Assembly (NCBI GenBank): GCA_020047875.1
Contig: JAIFNE010000184.1
Location: 1-5,020 of the forward strand
DNA length: 5,020 bases
Direction of reading: 5' to 3'
Source: Hydrogenophaga sp.
Lineage (GTDB): Bacteria; Pseudomonadota; Gammaproteobacteria; Burkholderiales; Burkholderiaceae_C
Each line of letters opens with the position of its first letter. Within the stretch, counting starts at the first letter, position 1. The position numbers and the translations under genes were made by a program. The notes beneath the pieces are model-generated. The model was not told the DNA's origin. It ran no database searches and worked only from the letters and a program-made list of their open reading frames with translations. Positions 1 to 5,020 of the stretch are shown here, piece by piece.

Positions 1-187
1 CCTTGAGGCCATGCACCCAACCCATGTCGCTACCCATCTGCCCTGCCCCGCTGCCCTCAGTGGCGTCTTGCCCCGGCGCGACCACGCGCACCTCGTGCCC
101 CTCGCTGCGCAGGGCGTCGATCATTTCCTCGATGTGCACGGCCTGGCCGTCTTTCGAGGCGGTGCGGTGGTGGTAGAGGATGCGCAT
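1..187 (-). CDS. Glycosyltransferase (GT4-like N-terminus), 3' partial
   Basis: Sixty-two codons are visible before the window ends. The protein begins MRILYHHRTASKDGQAVHIE, followed by MIDALRSEGHEVRVVAPG. This is a typical first strand, donor/acceptor loop (KDGQAVH at 12-18) and first helix of a GT-B fold glycosyltransferase, with the second strand HEVRVVAPG. Start regions of this form recur in betaproteobacterial exopolysaccharide loci. The ATG overlaps the preceding TGA as TGATG, so it is the fourth gene of the operon. Catalytic C-terminal motifs lie beyond the window, so the sugar specificity and completeness of the gene cannot be judged. No frameshift is seen in the visible part. Confidence 0.82.
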   Translation of the reverse strand, partial: MRILYHHRTASKDGQAVHIEEMIDALRSEGHEVRVVAPGQDATEGSGAGQMGSDMGWVHGLK

Positions 188-189
188 CA
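187..189 (-). other. TGATG stop/start overlap between the two glycosyltransferase genes
   Basis: Bases 189-185 read TGATG on the minus strand: TGA (189-187) ends the first glycosyltransferase frame and ATG (187-185) starts the next, sharing base 187. There is no strong Shine-Dalgarno before the ATG; the closest is a GAAG in the last codons. The second gene probably depends on termination-reinitiation from the first. Confidence 0.8.
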
Positions 190-930
190 GAGAAACTTCA
201 ACTGAAAAGAACCAGACCAGATGGCGCGCCACTGGTCGAACATGACATCGCGGCTGAATTGCACTTCGACAATTTGCCGACCTTTGCGGCCCCAATCGGG
301 CCAACGCTCTGAACACCGAACCATGTTCAGCAACGCCGTTTCAAATGCGGCATCGTCTGGGGCACAAAGGCACTCCGGTGCCACTTCGCCGAGGACGGTC
401 GGCACATCACCGACACGCGTAGCCAGAACAGGGACGCCCAAGGCCATGGCTTCGAGCATGGCCATGGGCAACTGTTCGGTATCGGATGAAAGGGCAAAAA
501 GATCCCAAGTGGACAGCCGTTCATTTGGATCGGCGAGATACCCGGTGAAATTCACGTGGTCAGCAATCCCCAGCGCCACGGCCAGTTGCTCCAGCTCCGC
601 CTGAAGCGCACCGCCACCAACGATTTCAAGCCGGGCCGGACGGCTTTGCCGAAGTTTCGCGAATGCCTTCAAAAGGCGAGCAATGTTTTTTTCCGGACGC
701 AAGCCCGCCACGGTACCGAGCTTGATGGGTTCGCTTGCCGACTTCTCACGGTCGAGACGCGGCTGAAAAGACCGCGCAACGCCATTGGCTATGTATTGCA
801 CCCGCAACGCGGGCAAACGCCACTGAGAAACCGCAATGCGCTCCAGCCGCCGCGACGCCACCACCAGCGGCACCCGGCCCAGGCCGAGCAATGCGCGGCG
901 GGTCCAGACACGGCGCGGCAGCTGGGTGTT

Positions 931-935
931 GGTTC
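931..935 (-). other. Probable deletion/frameshift junction in the glycosyltransferase gene
   Basis: The upstream frame reads CAG GTG CAT GTG GAA (QVHVE, ending at 933). The continuing frame reads ACC AAC ACC CAG CTG CCG CGC (TNTQLPR, from 933). Relatives as I remember them have an acidic, glycine-rich loop of 7-8 residues (DGFGPEE or DGFGPEEA) between HVE and the QLPRR helix. Its absence plus the frame change implies a loss of about 22-25 bases, a 3n+1 length. Confidence 0.7.
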
Positions 936-1280
936 CACATGCACCTGGGGCACCAGCCGGGGCAGGTTGGCGGCGGCCCATTCGATGGCGCCCCAGTTGT
1001 AAGACAGCAGCAGATCGGGTTTGAGGCGCTGCAGTTGCTGGCGGCAGACGGCTCGGTTGGCCAGCAGACCGCCCTTTTTGATGGCCATGGGCACTGGCTG
1101 CCAGCGAACCTGCGGGCCCAGCCTGTCACCGGCATCAAAGCGGTTGTCCATGGCCACGATGTGGTGCTCATACGCCGGCCCCAACGCGTTCGCCAGCTGC
1201 ACAAACCGCGCCTGTGGCCCGCCGAGCTGGAAGGTCGAGAAGGCATGGAGCAGAACGCGGGGGCGCTGGGACACGGCGGG

Positions 1281-1284
1281 CCTT
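1281..1284 (-). promoter_or_regulatory. Weak ribosome binding site AAGG for the first glycosyltransferase
   Basis: AAGG at 1284-1281 lies 6 bases upstream of GTG 1274-1272. No ATG in the correct frame precedes the conserved N-terminal strand RPRVLLHAFSTF, so this GTG is the best start. It falls 14 bases after the preceding TAA. The motif is short, so the start assignment rests mainly on the protein. Confidence 0.5.
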
Positions 1285-1288
1285 GAGG

Positions 1289-3400
1289 TTATTCGGCGTG
1301 TACGGCCACTGCCTGCTGGTGAAACACGGCGGGGTCTGACACGGGCTGCCAATTGAGATCGCGCTTGACATCGCTGATGTCGAACTGCGCAGGCAGGCCG
1401 CGCGAAAGCAGATCGCGCCGGTAGGGGCGTGGTACGGCGCGGCCGGTGACGCGCTTGATGATCCACTTGCCCATTTCGGCCAGCCACAGCCCGGTGGGCG
1501 AAGACGGCACGAAGCGCAACGGGCGACGCGAGACGGCGGCGACCTGGGCGATGTATTCGCGCGCCGATGGCCGCACGTCGCCCACCAAGTTGTAGGCCTT
1601 GCCGGCGGCGGCGGGCGCGGTCATGGCGGACGCGATGGCGGTGGCGCAATCGCTGACCAGCACCCAGGGCAAGGGGTTCTGGCCTTGGTTCCAGCCAATG
1701 CAATGTTGGTCGTTGTTGAAGAAGCCCAGGCCGCCGTGGAAGGCCGAGGTGCCAGCGCCGGTGACGAGACCGGGGCGCAGCAGCACCAGGGGGAAACCGG
1801 TTTGGCGGTGGAAGGCGATGAGGGCATCGTCGGCCAGGGCCTTGGCGTGGGCGTAGTCGTTGCGGGTGGCGGGCTTGGGGTCGGTGCCGGTGGAGCCGGT
1901 GATGACCTCGGTGGCGTCGCCCAGGTAAAGCCCCGAGATCGAGCCCACATGCACCAGCCGCTCGGCGCCTGCGGCGTGCGCCACGCGGGCCACGCTGAGG
2001 GCGGTGTCGACCATAGCGGCTCGGATGGCTTCGAAATCGGCACCACCGCCGCCATGCGCCAGGTTGATGACGAAGCGTGCACCGCTCACCACGCGTTCAA
2101 TGTCGGCTTCGCGCTTCACATCGCCCGGCACCAGCTCGACGCCGGGGCGGTGAAACACGGCCTGCAGGTTGCGCACGCCGCGCGCCATGACGCGCACGCG
2201 GTAGCCCTGCTCCAGCAGGGCAGCCACGGTGTAGGAGCCGATGAAGCCGGTGCCACCAATCACGGCCACCAGCGGGCCTTGCGGAACGGCGGCGGGGGCT
2301 GCGGAGGTTGTGTCGGGGACCGCCTTCTGCGGCAGCGGCTTGAAAGCGGCTGCGGTGCGCTCGCAAAGATCGACCAGGTGGGCACCAAAGTCGAGATCGA
2401 TGCGGGGTTTTCCGTGGCGTTGCAGATCGTTGTAGAAGGCCTGAATGCTGCCTTTCATGCCGATGAAGAAGGCATCTGAGCGTGGCTTGAGCTTGGCCAT
2501 GGCCATGACGTAGTCGCGCAACACGCTGAAGCCTTGGGCACCCACCTGCTTCGCGGTCTTGCGGGCAGACAGCCAGGCGTCGAGCGGCTCCATGTAGGCG
2601 GTGCGTTCCAGGGTGTGGAACTGGTTGGCAAACATGTCGGCAATGGCCACGCCGTCGTCGCAGACCACCGTCATGCGGCAGACGGTGAAGTTGGCGCCGA
2701 CGTGAAAACGCAGATGGGCTGGCATGCGCTCGCACAGCAGGGAGAGCTGGCAGGCGTTGTGCAAGCCGACGCCGGGCGAGATTTCCACCGGCGTCTGCGC
2801 CAGGGTGCTGAGTTCAGACACGGGGCCAGCGAGGTCGACCACTTGCGACAAGGGATGCACCGCCTGCTCCAGCAAGATGTTGACCGGCTCGCGAAACATC
2901 CAGTGGCCAAACTGGCGCGCTGCGAGCTGGCGCAGCGGCACCTCGTAGACATAGTCGACATACAAGGGCTTGCCGAGGCGACCCGACTGCACAGTTTCCT
3001 TGAGCTGGACATAGGCGGGGTTGAAGATCAGGTTCTGGTTGACGCCGATCACCGCGCCCGAGGCCTGGGCGGCGCTGCGCAGGGCATCGCACTCGGCCAC
3101 GCTCACGCCAATGGGTTTTTCCAGCAACACGGTTTTGCCCGCCTGCACATACGGCAGGGCCGAGCGCAGGTGCAGGTCTGGCGGGGTGAGCACATGGAAC
3201 GCATCGGCGCCGGAGGCAATGGCCTCTTCAGCGGTGGCAAACACGTGGCTGGCGCCATAGGTTGAAGCCAGCGCGCGGGCAGCGGCGGGATTGACGTCGA
3301 TCACGCCCAGCAGACTCACGCCCGGGATGTCGCGGATGGCTGCCGCGTGTGCATGGGCGATGTTTCCGGCACCGACCAGCACCACTGTTTTTTGACTCAC
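1289..3400 (-). CDS. Fused Gfo/Idh/MocA oxidoreductase and NAD(P)-dependent epimerase/dehydratase (703 aa)
   Basis: Two cytoplasmic sugar-nucleotide-type enzymes in one chain. Residues 1 to about 355 form a Gfo/Idh/MocA dehydrogenase: Rossmann motif GAGNIA at 10-15, acidic residue D35 at the end of strand 2 (typical of NAD preference), EKP at 94-96 with the family lysine K95, and a likely catalytic His182 in EQAVHPLSQVVD. A Pro/Ala-rich linker follows (about 355-376, bases 2338-2273). Residues 377-703 form an extended SDR: GGTGFIG at 382-388, R407 after strand 2 (suggesting NADP), VHVGSIS at 483-489, YAHAK at 516-520 as the Tyr-x3-Lys pair, then RPGLVTG at 542-548. The GTG start has AGGAG 7 bases upstream and overlaps the previous stop. 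The substrate cannot be read from sequence; the locus suggests oxidation followed by epimerisation or reduction of a sugar for an exopolysaccharide. The gene is intact, with TAA at 1291-1289, and no membrane segment or signal peptide is evident. Confidence 0.93.
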   Translation of the reverse strand: MSQKTVVLVGAGNIAHAHAAAIRDIPGVSLLGVIDVNPAAARALASTYGASHVFATAEEAIASGADAFHVLTPPDLHLRSALPYVQAGKTVLLEKPIGVSVAECDALRSAAQASGAVIGVNQNLIFNPAYVQLKETVQSGRLGKPLYVDYVYEVPLRQLAARQFGHWMFREPVNILLEQAVHPLSQVVDLAGPVSELSTLAQTPVEISPGVGLHNACQLSLLCERMPAHLRFHVGANFTVCRMTVVCDDGVAIADMFANQFHTLERTAYMEPLDAWLSARKTAKQVGAQGFSVLRDYVMAMAKLKPRSDAFFIGMKGSIQAFYNDLQRHGKPRIDLDFGAHLVDLCERTAAAFKPLPQKAVPDTTSAAPAAVPQGPLVAVIGGTGFIGSYTVAALLEQGYRVRVMARGVRNLQAVFHRPGVELVPGDVKREADIERVVSGARFVINLAHGGGGADFEAIRAAMVDTALSVARVAHAAGAERLVHVGSISGLYLGDATEVITGSTGTDPKPATRNDYAHAKALADDALIAFHRQTGFPLVLLRPGLVTGAGTSAFHGGLGFFNNDQHCIGWNQGQNPLPWVLVSDCATAIASAMTAPAAAGKAYNLVGDVRPSAREYIAQVAAVSRRPLRFVPSSPTGLWLAEMGKWIIKRVTGRAVPRPYRRDLLSRGLPAQFDISDVKRDLNWQPVSDPAVFHQQAVAVHAE
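3397..3400 (-). other. GTGA stop/start overlap between amidotransferase and oxidoreductase-epimerase genes
   Basis: Bases 3400-3397 read GTGA on the minus strand. GTG (3400-3398) starts the oxidoreductase-epimerase gene, and TGA (3399-3397) ends the ancestral amidotransferase frame. Such 4-base overlaps usually mark translational coupling in an operon. The overlap is also the best evidence that the downstream amidotransferase frame is the authentic one. Confidence 0.85.
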
Positions 3401-3407
3401 TCACGAA

Positions 3408-3412
3408 CTCCT
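3408..3412 (-). promoter_or_regulatory. Ribosome binding site AGGAG for the oxidoreductase-epimerase gene
   Basis: AGGAG at 3412-3408 lies 7 bases upstream of the GTG at 3400-3398. This is a near-ideal Shine-Dalgarno match and spacing. It fixes this GTG as the start and lets ribosomes initiate here independently even though the upstream gene now terminates early at 3464. A second GTG at 3404-3402 is in a different frame. Confidence 0.8.
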
Positions 3413-3644
3413 GAAATAGAAACGGGGACTGGCGCAGCAGGCTCTTGCAGCCTTAAAAACGCGTCAAACATGATCAGCATCCACAGGGCGGTGGCGTGGT
3501 CGTGCTGGTTGCCGAGGTGTTGCTTGACCAGCAGGCGCAGCGCCTCGGCGTTGAAAAAACCCGAGGCGAGCATGCGCTCGCTGAGCACCGACTCTTCCAT
3601 GCGCTGGCGCAGCGGGCCGCGCAGCCAGCTGGCGAGAGGCACTG

Positions 3645-3650
3645 AAAGGC
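3645..3650 (-). other. Probable deletion/frameshift junction in the amidotransferase gene
   Basis: Minus-strand codons read AAA AAA GCC ATG GAG CC, giving KKAMEP, and then TCA GTG CCT CTC GCC in the +1 frame, giving SVPLA. In relatives as I remember them, KKALEP and SVPLA are separated by about 14 residues of the form xLPxDVLYRPKxGF. Only 4 bases stand between GAG and TCA where about 45 would be expected, so about 41 bases appear to be missing. That number is not a multiple of three and explains the frame change. The A6 run 3664-3659 lies just upstream, but a one-base slip there would not restore the missing segment. Confidence 0.75.
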
Positions 3651-5020
3651 TCCATGGCTTTTTTGAAGATGTATTTGCCCTCCCCGCCGCGCAGCTTGAG
3701 GTGGCTGGGCAGGGTGGCGAGCCATTCGACCAGCTCGTGGTCCATGAGGGGCTCGCGCACTTCGAGCGAGTGGGCCATGCTGGCGCGGTCGACCTTGGTG
3801 TTGATGTCGCCGACCAGCCAGGTTTTGTAATCGAGGTACTGAATGAGGGCGAGCGGGTCTTGGGTGCGGGCGCGCTCGGCGTGTTCGCGGAAGACCTGCA
3901 GGGAGTTGTAGCCGGCGAGCTCGCGCTGGAATTCGGGCGCAAACAGGCGCTGGCGCTGGCCGCTGCTGAGGTGGGTGACGCTGTGGTGGTAGGCCTGCAC
4001 CGGGTCCATCGCCATGGCGAGGAAGGTGGTTTTGGCGCGGAACATGCGCGGCGCCCAGTCGGCCTTGGGGTAGAGGTTGCCCAGGGTGCCGAAGACCGGG
4101 CGGCGCAGGCCCAGCGGCAGGCGGCTGCGCACGCGCTCTTCGCCCAGGTGCATGCGGTAGCGGCGGTAGCCGCCCAGGCTTTCGTCGCCGCCGTCGCCGG
4201 AGAGGGCCACGGTGACGTGTTTGCGGGCCATCTGGCAGACGCGGTAGGTGGGGATGGCGGAGCTGTCGGCGTAGGGCTCGTCGTAGAGGTGGGCCAGGGT
4301 GTCGATGAGGTCGAAGTCGTCACCCTTGACGATTTCTAACCGGTGGTCGGTCTGGTAGCGGTCGGCGACCTGCTGGGCGTAGTCGGACTCGTTGAAGCGC
4401 GGGTCGTCAAAGCCGATGGAGCAGGTGTGGACAGGCTGGTCAGACAGGCCGGCCATGGTGGCCACCACCGCGCTGGAGTCGACACCGCCGGAGAGGAAGG
4501 CACCCAGCGGTACGTCGGCAATCATGCGCAGGCGGACGGACTCGCGCACGCGCTCGCGCAGCTCGGCTTCGGCGTCGGCCTGGGCAATGGGGTTGTTGTT
4601 GGTGAAATGCACGTCCCAATAAGGTTCGGGCTCGGGCTGCTCGGGGCCGCCGCGCACGAGGGTGAGGGTGTGGCCGGCGGGGAGTTTGTGGGCGTGGCGG
4701 TAGATGGAGCGGGGGTCTGGGATGTAGCCGAAGGAAAAATAGTCTTCCACCGCGCGGGGGTCGATGGCGCGGTTGAAGGCGGGGTGGGCGGTGAGCACCT
4801 TGAGCTCGGAGCCGAAGACGAACGAGCCATCGGGCAGCCAGCCGTAGTGCAGGGGTTTGACGCCCATGCGGTCGCGGGCGAGAAACAGGGTTTGCTTGTG
4901 GCGGTCCCACAGCACGAAGGCAAACATGCCGCGCAGGCGCTGCACACACGCGGGGCCCCAGGCTTCCCAGGCGTGCACGATCACCTCGGTGTCGCTGCGG
5001 GTGCGAAAGCGGTGGCCGAG

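Larger units (their letters stand above)
187..1274 (-). pseudogene. GT4-like glycosyltransferase, frameshifted
   Basis: Retaining GT-B glycosyltransferases of this kind transfer a sugar from a nucleotide donor to a lipid-linked polysaccharide intermediate on the cytoplasmic side of the membrane. The start at 1274 gives 114 good residues: MSQRPRVLLHAFSTF, FQLGGPQARF, then DLLLSYNWGAIEWAAANLPR and QVHVE. That frame then adds 47 unrelated residues and stops at 789. The family sequence resumes in another frame at about 933 (TNTQLPRRVWTRR) and runs to TGA at 189-187. It carries VVASRRLERIA, YIANGV, the nucleotide-binding GLRPEKN (R codon 699-697, K codon 690-688) and the E-x7-E motif in DTEQLPMAMLEAMA (Glu codons 477-475 and 453-451). 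Between the halves relatives usually carry a DGFGPEEA-like loop, which is absent here. The intact protein would be near 370 residues. The C-terminal half is visibly less GC-rich than the neighbouring genes. Donor and acceptor sugars are unknown. Confidence 0.85.
3397..5020 (-). pseudogene. asnB: Asparagine-synthase-type amidotransferase (exosortase A/PEP-CTERM system type), 5' partial and frameshifted
   Basis: Family role: glutamine-dependent, ATP-driven amide transfer in the cytoplasm. Relatives in exosortase/exopolysaccharide loci are thought to amidate a sugar or other intermediate rather than make free asparagine. The frame is open from base 5020 (LGHRFRTRSDTE...), so roughly 80 N-terminal residues, including the nucleophilic Cys2, lie outside the window. 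Visible: the end of the glutaminase domain (RGMFAF, LARDRMGVKPL), then the synthetase domain with the ATP PP-loop SGGVDSS at 4492-4472, EPYADSSAIPTY, SGDGGDES, KVDRASMAHSLEVREPLMDH and KYIFKKAMEP. After MEP (codon ending 3647) this frame gives a 60-residue unrelated tail and stops at 3464. The family C-terminus (SVPLASWLRGPL... LIMFDAFLR) resumes in the +1 frame from 3645 and stops at 3397-3399. The expected segment of about 14 residues holding the RPKxGF motif is absent. The stop overlaps the next gene's GTG start, which supports 3397 as the ancestral end. Identity is clear; whether the lesion is biological is not. Confidence 0.88.

Noticed and set aside
685..693. Possible -1 slippery heptamer A AAA AAC in the glycosyltransferase (GAA AAA AAC, encoding EKN)
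   Set aside because: The frame is intact across it and conserved as RPEKN. There is no useful alternative product, and it lies far from the real frame change near 933.
1275..1288. 14-base gap between the fusion gene and the glycosyltransferase, as a site for a terminator or promoter
   Set aside because: It is too short for either and holds only a weak AAGG ribosome binding site.
3659..3664. A6 run before the amidotransferase frame change, as a homopolymer sequencing error or programmed slip
   Set aside because: A one-base change here would restore the downstream frame but give KKPWSLSVPLA, leaving the conserved segment absent. The match KKAMEP continues past the run, so a deletion after MEP fits better.
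3646..4323. Upstream part of the minus-strand frame that carries the amidotransferase C-terminus
   Set aside because: Before 3645 this frame reads as Ser/Pro/Ala/Thr-rich nonsense opposite a well-conserved synthetase frame. Only the part after the junction is real protein.
3347..4339. Long plus-strand open frame (330 codons) opposite the amidotransferase, and similar ones at 1685-2479 and 2534-3265
   Set aside because: These are antisense shadows of real minus-strand genes in GC-rich DNA. Their translations are low-complexity Gly/Ala/Val/His-rich and show no family motif or credible start context.

Overview
The window looks like part of an exopolysaccharide biosynthesis operon from a high-GC betaproteobacterium, probably Burkholderiales and perhaps Comamonadaceae. 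This placement rests on base composition, GTG starts, tight gene packing and remembered resemblance of the proteins to that group; no search was run. All real genes lie on the minus strand, so they are read from base 5020 down to base 1. Almost the whole window is coding.

In transcription order there are four genes. (1) An asparagine-synthase-type amidotransferase of the kind found in exosortase A/PEP-CTERM polysaccharide loci (5020 to 3397); its N-terminal glutaminase part lies outside the window. (2) A 703-residue fusion of a Gfo/Idh/MocA sugar dehydrogenase and an extended-SDR epimerase/dehydratase (3400 to 1289). (3) A GT4-like glycosyltransferase (1274 to 187). (4) The first 62 codons of a second glycosyltransferase (187 to 1). 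The junctions are a 4-base GTGA overlap, a 14-base gap and a 1-base TGATG overlap, which indicates one translationally coupled operon. The likely shared job is to make and transfer a modified, possibly amidated or oxidised, sugar for a surface or secreted polysaccharide.

The striking observation is that genes 1 and 3 are both broken in the same way. In each, one reading frame carries a good family sequence, then a short conserved segment is missing, and the rest continues in another frame. About 41 bases seem to be missing near 3645-3650 and about 22-25 bases near 931-935. The downstream frames end exactly at the overlaps with the next genes, so they are the original C-termini. Gene 2, between them, is intact. 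Either the operon is decaying in this strain or the assembly carries two small deletions.

There are no RNA genes, mobile elements, CRISPR arrays or non-coding stretches longer than 14 bases that I can support. I see no promoter or terminator.
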